A DNA stretch of 64,000 nucleotides. Origin: RGIG3178 sp963674495 (GTDB taxonomy: Bacteria; Bacillota; Clostridia; Christensenellales; QAND01). The position numbers were made by a program, and so were the translations under genes. Position 1 is the first letter of the stretch; the number at the start of each line of letters is the position of its first letter. Positions 24,396-33,215 of the stretch are shown in pieces. The notes under the pieces are model-generated. The model had not been told where the DNA came from and searched no databases. It saw only the letters and a program-made list of their open reading frames with translations. Where the stretch lies: positions 186,001-250,000 of the forward strand of contig CAXXLG010000001.1 of assembly GCA_963674495.2 (NCBI GenBank), in the 5' to 3' direction.

Positions 24396-25856
24396 ATGGC
24401 GTATTACTCGATTAAGCAGGTTTCAAATATCACGAAGTTGCCGCCGCATGTGTTGCGGTACTACGAAAAGGAAGGGCTATTGCCCAGCGTACAGCGTAGC
24501 GAAGGTGGGATACGCCGTTATAGCGATCAGGATCTGGAACTGTTGAGCATCATCTGCTGTTTGAAAAATACGGGCATGTCCCTCCGTCAGATCAAGGGCT
24601 TCATGTCATTGAGCCAACAGGGGGATGAAACGCTCAAGCAGCGCTGCGACATGCTGGCGCAGCATAGAAACGGTGTGGAAAAACACATCCGCGAAATGGA
24701 AGAGCATCTGTTTATGGTCAATCGGAAACTCCAGTTTTTCTGGGACCTTTACCAGGCGTATCAACACGAGCAGGAACGGATGGCGGTGCAAATGAAGGAG
24801 GTCTTTTCGGTTCAGGTGAAACGGTATCCGCAGCTTATGCCACAGGATGCGGTCAAGCTGCTCTACCAGAATGAGTTTGGCGGCGGGCACATCATCGCAA
24901 ACAGGGAATCCAGTTTACAATATCTGATACGTGAGTACGAGGCAATACAGCATAACGGAACGCTGCCGCCGTGCGAGGACATCGGCAACAACCTGTGCCG
25001 TCTGAATCTTGGCGTACTCGATACGGACGAGGCTTCGCTTGAAACGGTGAACAGCATCTTCGTAAAAAGCGCCGAACAGACAACCGGCAACCTCTCATCC
25101 TTTAAGGCCAAACTCAGCGCATTGTGCGCGTTGGCAGATGCGCAGATGTTTGCGTTTTCAGCACAGGAACTGAGCGATTATCTGGTCATATACGAAAAAG
25201 AGGGGTATCCCATGGTCAGCCACAGCCGCACGTACCGCGATGCCTACCACCCTGCGTATCGCATCATACTCAAAAAGTATGCGACGCGCATGGATATCTT
25301 TGCTGCCCTCGACGGGCTTTTACGCAAAAAGGAACACATCGTCGTCGCCATCGACGGCAACTGCGGATCGGGCAAGACTACGCTGGCAAATCTGTTGGGC
25401 GATATCTACGACTGCAACATCGTGCACATGGACGATTTTTTCCTGCCCATGGAGCTGCGCACCCCCGAGCGGCTCAGTGAACCGGGCGGCAACGTCCACT
25501 ACGAACGCTTTTTGGCCGAAGCGGCTAGCGGGATCAAAAGCGGCGGTGGCTTTACGTACCGCGTGTTCGATTGTAAAACAATGGATTATGGCCAAAGCAA
25601 GACCGTAGAACCCAAACGAATCACCGTCGTGGAGGGTTCGTACAGCATGAACCCACGGCTTATAGACCTGTATGATCTGAAGATATTCACCACCTGCTCC
25701 GCCGTGGAGCAGGATCGACGTATCCGCAATCGCAACGGGATGGGGGAGATGTATCAAAAATTCGTTAAGCAGTGGATTCCGATGGAAAACCACTATTTCA
25801 ATGCGTTCGGCATCCGCGAAAACAGTGATCTTATCGTCGATACCAAGCCTGATTGA
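24396..25856 (+). CDS. MerR regulator fused to a uridine-kinase-like P-loop domain
   Basis: The 486-residue protein has three parts. Residues 1-70 are a MerR winged helix ('YYSIKQVSNITKLPPHVLRY' then 'YEKEGLLPSV'), and 71-130 form a coiled-coil dimer helix. Residues 135-300 are a domain I do not recognise ('LLYQNEFGGGHIIANRESSL'). Residues 313-486 are a P-loop kinase with Walker A 'GNCGSGKTT' (321-329), 'IVHMDDFFL' and 'RRIRNRNG', like uridine kinase or phosphoribulokinase relatives. Thus DNA binding and phosphotransfer are combined in one chain. GGGGAG lies before the ATG at 24396. It is divergent from the aldo/keto reductase and probably controls it. Confidence 0.8.
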   Translation: MAYYSIKQVSNITKLPPHVLRYYEKEGLLPSVQRSEGGIRRYSDQDLELLSIICCLKNTGMSLRQIKGFMSLSQQGDETLKQRCDMLAQHRNGVEKHIREMEEHLFMVNRKLQFFWDLYQAYQHEQERMAVQMKEVFSVQVKRYPQLMPQDAVKLLYQNEFGGGHIIANRESSLQYLIREYEAIQHNGTLPPCEDIGNNLCRLNLGVLDTDEASLETVNSIFVKSAEQTTGNLSSFKAKLSALCALADAQMFAFSAQELSDYLVIYEKEGYPMVSHSRTYRDAYHPAYRIILKKYATRMDIFAALDGLLRKKEHIVVAIDGNCGSGKTTLANLLGDIYDCNIVHMDDFFLPMELRTPERLSEPGGNVHYERFLAEAASGIKSGGGFTYRVFDCKTMDYGQSKTVEPKRITVVEGSYSMNPRLIDLYDLKIFTTCSAVEQDRRIRNRNGMGEMYQKFVKQWIPMENHYFNAFGIRENSDLIVDTKPD

Positions 25857-25994
25857 TTGTAAACTGGTTATTGTTATAGAAAATAGTTATACTTATATAT
25901 AATAGAAATATATGATTGCTCAAAATCATGATAACAATTGCTATTCATATCGGATTATATGAATAATATAAAAAAAGGGGGAAGAAGAATTGCC

Positions 25995-26894
25995 ATGAAA
26001 ACGAGCATGCCCATTGGTACCGTCGCGAAAATGATTGGCGTAAGTTCGCAGGCGTTGCGGTTTTACGCCGAAAGAAATGTAATAGAACCAAACGATATAA
26101 ATAAAAATAATGGATATCGTCAGTATACCGGCCCTGACATATGCCATTTGTTTAAAGCCAGATATCTTAAATCGATGGGCTTCTCGCTGAATGAAGTTGT
26201 CAATCAAAATACTCCGGGTAAAAGCGCTTCACACGGCGTGTTATCCTCTAAAAGCATACCCTTGGGAAAATGGATATCGCTCATTGAAGAGCGGCGCACA
26301 ACGCTTGATCGTGAAATTAAACATATGCAAAAAGTCCAACAAAAAGTATGTGAATATCTCCAACAGGTTTCTGAAATTTGTGATTTGTGCGGTGTATATA
26401 GGATTGAAGACAGTCAGGATATGATATTTCTGGAATTCAGCAACGAAAACAACGAGATGAGCAATACGCAAAAAAAGGTCAGGGATATCAAACAGTGGGT
26501 AAAGCTGTTCCCAATTTCACGGTATGCTTTCATTTGTAAGAAGGACAAGTTATTGTGTCATGATGATGGAGAACTGATACGCGGTCTGACTATGTCATAT
26601 TCAGACAGCGATGAACTAGACATTCATCAAAGCAATGAGGTGGTACATATTCCATCAAGATGTTGCGTGCATACAATTATCAGGATGGATATGGAAAAAC
26701 CGGCCTCGTCAAATGAACTTCGTAATGCGGTTGATTATATTCAAGCACAACATTATTTAGTGGATGGAGATGCATTTGGAATGTGGCTGTCCAATGCAAG
26801 GGAAGTTGACAGTACGGTCAAATATTTTGAAGTATGGATTCCGATAAAAGAAGATAAAAGCAACGATAATGCCTGGCCTTATAGCTGCATATAA
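25995..26894 (+). CDS. MerR family regulator (copy 1 of the permease-linked pair)
   Basis: The 299-residue protein has a MerR DNA-binding domain ('MPIGTVAKMIGVSSQALRFY', about 5-24), a coiled coil (about 90-120) and a C-terminal effector domain ending in 'FEVWIPIKE', like the GyrI-type ligand domain of BmrR relatives. It is a paralogue of the regulator at 32379; both share 'RYAF' and similar domain order. GGGGGAAGAAG precedes the ATG at 25995. Base composition is richer in A/T than its neighbours, which could reflect transfer. It lies 600 bp before permease copy 1 with a terminator between, and that permease has a MerR-type promoter. Confidence 0.85.
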   Translation: MKTSMPIGTVAKMIGVSSQALRFYAERNVIEPNDINKNNGYRQYTGPDICHLFKARYLKSMGFSLNEVVNQNTPGKSASHGVLSSKSIPLGKWISLIEERRTTLDREIKHMQKVQQKVCEYLQQVSEICDLCGVYRIEDSQDMIFLEFSNENNEMSNTQKKVRDIKQWVKLFPISRYAFICKKDKLLCHDDGELIRGLTMSYSDSDELDIHQSNEVVHIPSRCCVHTIIRMDMEKPASSNELRNAVDYIQAQHYLVDGDAFGMWLSNAREVDSTVKYFEVWIPIKEDKSNDNAWPYSCI

Positions 26895-27030
26895 AAGAGC
26901 TTACATGGATTTTCTATCCGTGGTCGGTTATGTCGGTATGCGATTTGTTTTAAAGACGTACATCGGCCGTGCAGCATCGTCTCTATGGTCAGGATAATCG
27001 GAGCACAAGCCTTCATTCAACTCGGATAAA

Positions 27031-27064
27031 ACACAAGAAGTCGGCATATGCCGGCTTTTTGTGT
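27031..27064 (+). terminator. Terminator after MerR copy 1
   Basis: ACACAA-GAAGTCGGCA and TGCCGGCTTTTTGTGT (27031-27064) form a long stem with a T run inside the 3' arm. The rest of 26895-27300 shows no gene. Confidence 0.75.
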
Positions 27065-27306
27065 TTATATACCTTTGTGTAAATACGCTTTCTTCATGGT
27101 GGGAAATTCACCAATTTATACCGGCATGTTTGCAGGATGGATCGCGCCTTGTGTCTTGAAGCCCAACAGATTTAACAATCGAATGGTAGCCTTTACCATA
27201 AAGTCCTAAAAACATGTGTGACAGAACCATTATAAAAATATAATAAGAACTTAAAAATAATATAATAATATATTTCTGTACTATAACATGGATATCAAAT
27301 GATATG

Positions 27307-27337
27307 TTGACTACAAAGTTACTTTGCAACTTATAAT
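27307..27337 (+). promoter_or_regulatory. MerR-type promoter of permease copy 1
   Basis: TTGACT (27307-27312) and TATAAT (27332-27337) are separated by 19 bp, and the spacer contains the perfect inverted repeat CAAAGT-T-ACTTTG. This is the classic arrangement for twist-activated MerR promoters. The nearby MerR copy 1 is the obvious candidate activator. Confidence 0.8.
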
Positions 27338-27397
27338 TTTAAAAACAAATAGTATTTTTAATTTAAAAATTAAGTATTTCGCATAAAAGTTTATAAA

Positions 27398-27440
27398 CTG
27401 CCGGTTGCCGCAGGGAAAGGAGGGTGGAGCGTTTGGCAAC
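27398..27440 (+). promoter_or_regulatory. Shared leader element, copy 1
   Basis: GTTGCC (27404-27409) and GGCAAC (27435-27440) flank a purine-rich loop GCAGGGAAAGGAGGG. The same pairing and purine-rich loop precede permease copies 2 and 3. Here the sequence has diverged outside the pairing arms and purine core, which suggests selection on those parts. Just after it, TTCGAT and ATCGAA form a second small hairpin. The possible leader reading frame seen in the other two copies is cut to three codons (TTG GCA ACA TAA). Confidence 0.6.
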
Positions 27441-27500
27441 ATAATAATTTTGGTGTTCGATTGTATTGTATCGAATGAATATGGAAAGGGAGGAACAGCT

Positions 27501-29153
27501 ATGCATATTACTTTAGTCCAAGCGATTCTATTGGCCTTCTTCTATTGGATCTCCCAGGTGTCGGCCGGCTATGGAGTTTGGTTGGGCACTGCCATGCTCA
27601 CCGGCGTCGTATCCGGGATAATACTGGGCGATGTAAGCACCGGCGCTATGATCGGTGCCGTGATTCAACCGATGTTTCTGGCGTTTACCGGTGCAGGTGG
27701 CACAGTGGTGTGGGATCAGACGGCGGGTACCATCGCGGGCTGCGCCATCACCATGGTGGGCGGACTACCGTTGGATCAGGCGTTAACAATTGCCGTGCCC
27801 GTATCGCTGTTGTTCGCACAAGTGCACACCGTCCGCCGTATCTTCTTCGCCTATCCGGCAACACAGGCTGACAAGGCGGCCCTCAAGGGCAACGACCGTA
27901 GCATTATCTTTTACGGTGGCTGGTTTTGCTTTTTGTCCAAGGGCGTCCTGTACTTTTTCCCCATGTTGTTGTCCATCATGCTGGGCGCGGAAGCTGTCGG
28001 AAACTTGATGGCCAACCTGCCTGCGTGGGTCACCAATGCGCTCAGCGCCGTGGGCGGAATGCTACCGTCGTTGGGTTTTGCGATGACCATCCGCGTCATC
28101 GGTCGTCCGCAGTTCCTGCCGTTCTTCCTGGGCGGCTTCTTCCTGGTGCAGTACACGGGCATCGGCGGCATGTTTCTTGCGTTCATAGGCCTGTTCTTTG
28201 CATTCATTTACTACCTGATTATGGATGCTTCCAAGAAACAAGACGAGAATCTGGCTGATCAGAGCGAGGCGGGCGCGGTGGCGCTGGACGAAAATTCAAA
28301 ACGCCTGTTGACCAAAAAAGATTGCTATACAATGTTCCGCCGATGGTGGTGGTTCTGCGAGCAGAGCAACAGCTTTGCCCGTCTGCAGTCCGTCGCTTTC
28401 TGCTGCGCCTTCATTCCGGCACTGAAAAAGCTCTATGGCAATGACCCTGAGGAGTATTCTGCAGCCTTGCAGCGTCATCTGATGTTCTTCAACACACAGG
28501 GCATCTGGGGCTCCGTCATCCACGGCATCGTGCTCGCGATGGAGGAACAGCGCGCACTGGGCGCTCCCATCGACGTGGCGGCCATCACCGGTATCAAAGC
28601 CGGTTTGATGGGCCCGTTCGCCGGCATCGGCGATACCATCGACTGGGCGACGCTGATGCCCTTGCTGCACATCCTGTTCTTGCCGATGTCGGCCAACGGC
28701 AACGCGATGGGTGGCATTCTTCCGGTGTTCTTACTATTTGCCATAACCTTTACGGAAGGTCATATTTACAGCTATACCGGATTTAGATTGGGTACCCGCG
28801 CGGCGCTGAACCTCCTGCAAGGCAGGACGATCAACACGTTTATCTCGGTTGCATCTGTTTTGGGCTTGTTCATGATGGGCGGCCTGTCGGCATCGATGGT
28901 GCACGTTTCAACGCCGTTGTACATCCCGACTTCCGGAGCGCCGGCGCTGATTCAGTCCGGCATTCTGGATAAGATTGCCCCTGGCATCCTGCCTCTGGCC
29001 GTTGTTCTGGGCACGTACAAGTTCATCATGTCCGGAAACAGTATGACCAAGGCAACGTTACTTCTTACGGCCATCGGCCTCATTGCAGGTGCGATCGGCA
29101 TCCTGGGCGGCGGCGGTCTGATCTTCAAGGCCTATGTTGCATCTGCCGTATAG
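27501..29153 (+). CDS. Fused mannose-family PTS EIIC-EIID permease, copy 1
   Basis: The 550-residue membrane protein joins two proteins that are normally separate. Residues 1-260 are EIIC ('GIILGDVSTGAMIGAVIQPM', 'AMTIRVIGRPQFLPFFLGGF'). Residues 280-550 are EIID ('RHLMFFNTQGIWGSVIHGI', 'MEEQRALGAPID', 'GIKAGLMGPFAGIGDTIDWA', 'SVLGLFMMGGLSASMV'). In the mannose-family PTS these two form the membrane channel, while EIIA and EIIB carry phosphate; neither is encoded in this window. The ATG at 27501 has AAAGGGAGG upstream. Copy 1 is the most divergent of three copies. It ends at a terminator facing the minus-strand kinase-like gene. Confidence 0.9.
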   Translation: MHITLVQAILLAFFYWISQVSAGYGVWLGTAMLTGVVSGIILGDVSTGAMIGAVIQPMFLAFTGAGGTVVWDQTAGTIAGCAITMVGGLPLDQALTIAVPVSLLFAQVHTVRRIFFAYPATQADKAALKGNDRSIIFYGGWFCFLSKGVLYFFPMLLSIMLGAEAVGNLMANLPAWVTNALSAVGGMLPSLGFAMTIRVIGRPQFLPFFLGGFFLVQYTGIGGMFLAFIGLFFAFIYYLIMDASKKQDENLADQSEAGAVALDENSKRLLTKKDCYTMFRRWWWFCEQSNSFARLQSVAFCCAFIPALKKLYGNDPEEYSAALQRHLMFFNTQGIWGSVIHGIVLAMEEQRALGAPIDVAAITGIKAGLMGPFAGIGDTIDWATLMPLLHILFLPMSANGNAMGGILPVFLLFAITFTEGHIYSYTGFRLGTRAALNLLQGRTINTFISVASVLGLFMMGGLSASMVHVSTPLYIPTSGAPALIQSGILDKIAPGILPLAVVLGTYKFIMSGNSMTKATLLLTAIGLIAGAIGILGGGGLIFKAYVASAV

Positions 29154-29164
29154 CGTAAATGTTC

Positions 29165-29198
29165 AAAAAGAACCGGCCTTGGGCCGGTTCTTTTTTTT
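29165..29198 (+). terminator. Terminator of permease copy 1
   Basis: GAACCGGCC (29170-29178) pairs with GGCCGGTTC (29182-29190), followed by eight T. Nearly the same hairpin follows copies 2 and 3. Confidence 0.93.
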
Positions 29199-29303
29199 AC
29201 CCTGTGGGGCGCAAGTCAGAGAAGGAAGATATACGAAAACCGCGCAACGTATGTTCCTGCAGGCAGAGTTTTCGTACAGCAGGGGTGGTGCATACTGGAT
29301 GAT

Positions 29304-30767
29304 CTATTCCATCACGAGGATGACGCCGAGATCGCCCATGCTAATGTTCTGCTCGGCATGTATGCCCGAATCGAGCGCCCATACCGCTTGGGACGCGGAA
29401 TGGGTCTTAAGCGCTTCGCGGATGTTCACGCCCTTTTCCTCTGCTTCTTTGAGCGTATATCCGTCGGCCAGGCCACCGGCGAGGCAGTGCGGCGCGCCGT
29501 CAGCGATAGTGCCGCCCGGCCCGTCGGTACCGTCGGTATCCACCGCTCCGATGACCACCTTATCGCTGCCCGTGATGCGCAGTGCGGCGGACAGCACGTA
29601 TTCCTGGTTGCGTCCACCTACGCCGGTCTCGTCCCCCACCGTCACCAACAATTCGCCGCCGGATATCAGGGCGATAGGAGGGACCAGCGGTTCGTGCTGT
29701 TCCTCGATGTTGCGCGCCATCTGCGCAGCAAACAATCCGGCCTGACTGGCGTCCATGTGCAGAAAGTGGACCAGCGTCAACGCACGGTAACCAAGTTCCG
29801 CAGCCTTGGCTTTGGCGGTGGGGATAATGGCGGTATTGTCCGGCATGATGCCGAACACGCGGAAGTCCATCTTGTGGAACTCGTCGTACTTGACCGTTTC
29901 GTCCTCGGGCCGCGCGGCCAAAAGATGATTCTTGATGGAATCGGGCGTACGGTCCCACGCATCCCAGAACTTCAGCGTTCTGACAGCGTCCGCAAATGTC
30001 GACCCCTCGGGCAAATTGTGTAGCCAGATGTTGGTTCGCATCAGCTCCTCGTAATCGCCTTTGCAGCCTGGATGGATGCGCATGTTGATGTCAATCGCTT
30101 CAACGTGCACCAGCTTTGCCTTTTGAAAATGTTTGGATAGACGCCCGCCCTTCATCTGATCGATGTGGTTGCGTATGGTGTTTAACTCGGCGGTGGGCAC
30201 GCCCTTTTCGATCTGCATCATATAGGTCAGATCATGAACCTGCTGGAGCGTGATGCCCTCTGCGGGCAGCGTCAACAGGGAAGACACACCATTGGCCGCG
30301 ACGGTGAATACCAGATCGCGTTCGGTGATATCCTTGGACAGCGCTAAGATCTTCCTGCAACCCTCCGCACAACCCTCATCCGGGGTGGGATGGCCGCCCA
30401 GCGTCACGCCGATCTTGTTCAGTATGATTTCGTCCCCGTGTTTTCCGATCAAATGGCCGCCGGTCAGCCGGTCGCCCAGAACTTCTTCAAAGGCGAGGCC
30501 CACCCGTTGGCATCCCTTGCCGGCACCAACAACATAGATGCGTTCGATCTCATTGAGGTCGTACACCGAAATACCCGACTGGGGATCGCCTTTGGGTTCG
30601 AAGGCTGGATTGCCCACATACAGCGTATTGCCCTCCAACCGCAAGAGCTTTTTGGCGTTGGTGTATGGATCTCCCGCCTGAAGGCCGGCTTCGAGAATTT
30701 GAATAATATCCTGGCGCCCTTTGATGTTCCCATGGGAGGTCAGTATACTTGCGTTCTTGATTCTCAT
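29304..30767 (-). CDS. Divergent MOFRL / glycerate-kinase-like enzyme
   Basis: The 487-residue protein follows the DUF4147-MOFRL plan: 'IYVVGAGKGCQRVGLAFEE', 'LGGHPTPDEGCAEG', 'AANGVSSLLTLPAEG', 'ELNTIRNHIDQMKGGRLSKH', and C-terminal 'ISGGELLVTVGDETGVGGRN' with 'AVDTDGTDGPGGTIADG'. Compared with the copy at 14631 the N-terminal motif has AANGVSS in place of SGGSSA, so nucleotide or substrate handling may differ. The substrate is likely a sugar acid rather than confirmed glycerate. It is 22 bases downstream of an enolase-like gene on the same strand, repeating the kinase/enolase-like pairing with reversed order. GTGAGG precedes the ATG. Confidence 0.8.
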   Translation of the reverse strand: MRIKNASILTSHGNIKGRQDIIQILEAGLQAGDPYTNAKKLLRLEGNTLYVGNPAFEPKGDPQSGISVYDLNEIERIYVVGAGKGCQRVGLAFEEVLGDRLTGGHLIGKHGDEIILNKIGVTLGGHPTPDEGCAEGCRKILALSKDITERDLVFTVAANGVSSLLTLPAEGITLQQVHDLTYMMQIEKGVPTAELNTIRNHIDQMKGGRLSKHFQKAKLVHVEAIDINMRIHPGCKGDYEELMRTNIWLHNLPEGSTFADAVRTLKFWDAWDRTPDSIKNHLLAARPEDETVKYDEFHKMDFRVFGIMPDNTAIIPTAKAKAAELGYRALTLVHFLHMDASQAGLFAAQMARNIEEQHEPLVPPIALISGGELLVTVGDETGVGGRNQEYVLSAALRITGSDKVVIGAVDTDGTDGPGGTIADGAPHCLAGGLADGYTLKEAEEKGVNIREALKTHSASQAVWALDSGIHAEQNISMGDLGVILVME

Positions 30768-30789
30768 TATTCAAACCTCACTCAATCGT

Positions 30790-32076
30790 TTATTTTCCCT
30801 GGAATCTCCTGCCTTTGATCCCTTTGGGCCCACTGAATTTGGCACGGTTGCCAAGCTCCGCCTCGATGGCTAGAAAGCGGTTTCCCGTTTCGCCGATGCC
30901 GCCCTCACGTACCGTGCCCGCGTTGATGCCCACACAATAGTCCGCGATGTCGGTGCTTTCGCCGCGACTTTCACATGGCATAACCCCATAGCCGTTCCAA
31001 TAGGCCAGGTGCACCATGTCCAGCGCTTCGGTGATGGTGCCGACCTGGTAGACCTTTAATAGCACCGCGGTGGCCGCGCCCTTTGAGATGCCGTACGCAA
31101 CCCTTTCCGGGTTGGTGGTGAACAGGTCGTCGCCGGTGATCTGTATGTCCACCAGTTTGACCAGTTCCGCATGACTGTCGTAATCGTCCTCGTGGAACGG
31201 ATCTTCAATGATTACAAACGGCCACTGCTTGACCATCTCGACGTAGAGCTTCATCAGATCGTCTTTTTTCTTGGGCTCGGCTGACAACAGGCCGTAATAG
31301 GTTTCATCTTTTTTGTCGTAGTACGTATCCGCCGCAATATCCACCTGTATACCCAGCTTGCCCTGGTAGCCAAGCTTTTGGATTGTATCGGCCATCAGAT
31401 CCCACAATACGCGGTCACTGTCCACGCTGCCCTTTGGAAATATCGGGATGGACATGCCGCCATGGGCTTCAACGCCAAGCTTGTCTCGGATCAACTGCCG
31501 CCAAGCCTTGTCGAAATCCCACGCCGCGTACGACGCTTCGGAAAATGTGTCAAAGCCGTAGCACATCATGGCATAGGACGGTTTGCCGCCCGAACGCTGG
31601 CCACTTCCATAGCGGTTGCTGCCGCCACCGAGGATTGCGCCGGGTACGGGCAGATACACCGCGCCCACGCCGCCGATATGCTGGTACAGCGGGATATCCA
31701 AACCGGCTGCGCCCGCCTTCACGGCTGCTGCTGATACGGCGCCGATCGCGTTGCCGCCGATATTGATCTTGGCGTCGGGCATAATCTCAAGCATGGTCTT
31801 GTCGATCAGACTCTGGTTTGCACAGTCCAGGCCAACAAGTGCCGGTTCGATGTACTTATGCACGTTGTGCACGGCGCCCAAAACGCCCTTGCCACCCCAG
31901 CGGGTACCGCCGTCATAGGCAAACTTGACTTCGTGCGTACCGATGGATACGCCTGCGGTACATACCGCGGTGCCCTTTGCCCCACTTTCGGTGGTTACGG
32001 TGGCTTCAACGCCCGGATGCCCTCTCATGGACATGATCTGGCGGGCTTCTACGCTTTTGATGGTTGTTCTTGACAT
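30790..32076 (-). CDS. Second enolase-fold protein with altered active site
   Basis: This 428-residue protein has the same length as the copy at 16045 and the enolase fold ('VEARQI', 'IGGNAIGAVS', 'VIIEDPFHEDD', 'ITGDDLFTT'). Metal ligands Asp246, Glu291 and Asp316 and Lys341 are present. The region of the 'QEFM' glutamate reads 'YAMMCYGF', the 'DEGG' catalytic acid is gone, the histidine of 'SHRSGET' is Glu369 ('CESRGES'), and the 'IKTG' lysine is Arg390. It has diverged further than copy 1 and is very unlikely to interconvert 2-PG and PEP. The ATG at 32076 is chosen because AAGGAG lies 8 bases upstream; GTG or ATG codons slightly earlier are too close to that site. Confidence 0.75.
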   Translation of the reverse strand: MSRTTIKSVEARQIMSMRGHPGVEATVTTESGAKGTAVCTAGVSIGTHEVKFAYDGGTRWGGKGVLGAVHNVHKYIEPALVGLDCANQSLIDKTMLEIMPDAKINIGGNAIGAVSAAAVKAGAAGLDIPLYQHIGGVGAVYLPVPGAILGGGSNRYGSGQRSGGKPSYAMMCYGFDTFSEASYAAWDFDKAWRQLIRDKLGVEAHGGMSIPIFPKGSVDSDRVLWDLMADTIQKLGYQGKLGIQVDIAADTYYDKKDETYYGLLSAEPKKKDDLMKLYVEMVKQWPFVIIEDPFHEDDYDSHAELVKLVDIQITGDDLFTTNPERVAYGISKGAATAVLLKVYQVGTITEALDMVHLAYWNGYGVMPCESRGESTDIADYCVGINAGTVREGGIGETGNRFLAIEAELGNRAKFSGPKGIKGRRFQGK

Positions 32077-32097
32077 GTGCATCACTCCTTTATTTGT

Positions 32098-32153
32098 ATT
32101 ATATCAAGTGATTCGTTTGTTTGGAAGAATGACATGTGTTTGGGAGAATGACA
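32098..32153 (-). promoter_or_regulatory. Promoter with tandem repeats for the enolase-like / kinase operon
   Basis: On the minus strand TATAAT (32103-32098) lies 17 bases after a poor -35, TTCCAA (32126-32121). Two 16-base direct repeats TGTCATTCTYCCAAAC occupy 32153-32138 and 32134-32119, one overlapping the -35. Their 19-bp period and the weak -35 suggest an activator binding tandem sites. Confidence 0.6.
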
Positions 32154-32294
32154 GGGTGTGTGGTTATACGCCCTGACGATGCCAGCCGACCGATGATGCG
32201 CAAGGTTATGTGTTAAAAAGCGCGTGCAGCATACAAAATCATAAGCATTATTTACAACACACATTGAAAATATTAGTTAAGAAACTGAAAGATA

Positions 32295-32325
32295 TTGACG
32301 TTAAAGTTGGTTTATGCTTTATAAT
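32295..32325 (+). promoter_or_regulatory. MerR-type promoter of MerR copy 2
   Basis: TTGACG (32295-32300) and TATAAT (32320-32325) are 19 bp apart with a short dyad TAAA-GTTGG-TTTA in the spacer. It drives the MerR gene at 32379, so autoregulation is likely. Confidence 0.65.
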
Positions 32326-32378
32326 ACATATAATACAATGAATTACCTTTACACTTGATAGAGTAAGAGGTGAAATAC

Positions 32379-33215
32379 TTGGATAAAAGCATCAATATAG
32401 GAAAAGTTGCCAAAATGTTTGGCATAAGTCCGGAAGCCTTGCGGTACTATGAAAGATTAAACATCGTCGTTCCTAAACATGAAGGGGAAGGCAAATACAG
32501 GTGCTATTCAAGGTTGGATGTTACGCATTTGTTCAAAACGAGGTTTCTTCAATCCATGGGATTCGATCTGACCACCATTCGGGAAGAGAACTCCGAAGGT
32601 ATGTCTCAGGAAGATTGGCTGGCGCATGTGGATCGGCGGCAGGATGCGCTGGAACGGGACATCGAAAAGGCACAAAGAACGCTGGAAATACTAAACACAT
32701 ATCGGCAAAGCGTATCAGAGCTTTCAGAAAGAGTGGGCGTCTACCGACACATGGTCATGCCTGCCATGCTCTTTTTAAACTTCAGTGATGAGCAAGAGGC
32801 AATGAACACCGCGCCGGAAGCCCTTGCGGAAATCAAGAAGTGGGCGGACCTGTATCCCACTGTGCGCTATGCCTTTATGTTTACGAAAGAAAGCCTTCAG
32901 CCCGGCGCGCAGCGAAGCACTGGAAAGCGCGGTATGATCATGCAGCTTGAAGCGGCGCAGAAAATGAATGTCGTGTGCAACGATTATATCCGGTTTTTGC
33001 CCGAAAAAACATGTATCTATACGATCGTTCCATGTGATCTGAATCAAAAGGCTTCCAATACCATGCTGGGCGATGTGATGGGTTATATTCAAAAACAGGG
33101 GCTGAGCATGGCGGGCAACGCGTATGGGACGTGGCTGTTCACGTCCAATGAGAATAGCGGGATCAAATATTATGAGGTGTTGATACCGATAGGGGAACGT
33201 TTGAATAATGAATGA
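32379..33215 (+). CDS. MerR family regulator (copy 2 of the permease-linked pair)
   Basis: This protein of about 278 residues has a MerR winged helix ('NIGKVAKMFGISPEALRYY'), a coiled coil and a C-terminal effector-binding domain ('MAGNAYGTWLFTSNENSGIK', then 'YYEVLIPIGE') like the GyrI-type domain. It is paralogous to the gene at 25995. The start is probably TTG at 32379, with AGAGGTG 7 bases upstream; a GTG at 32370 overlaps that site and is less likely. It is divergent from the enolase-like / kinase operon and upstream of permease copies 2 and 3, so it may control all of them. Ligand unknown. Confidence 0.83.
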   Translation: MDKSINIGKVAKMFGISPEALRYYERLNIVVPKHEGEGKYRCYSRLDVTHLFKTRFLQSMGFDLTTIREENSEGMSQEDWLAHVDRRQDALERDIEKAQRTLEILNTYRQSVSELSERVGVYRHMVMPAMLFLNFSDEQEAMNTAPEALAEIKKWADLYPTVRYAFMFTKESLQPGAQRSTGKRGMIMQLEAAQKMNVVCNDYIRFLPEKTCIYTIVPCDLNQKASNTMLGDVMGYIQKQGLSMAGNAYGTWLFTSNENSGIKYYEVLIPIGERLNNE

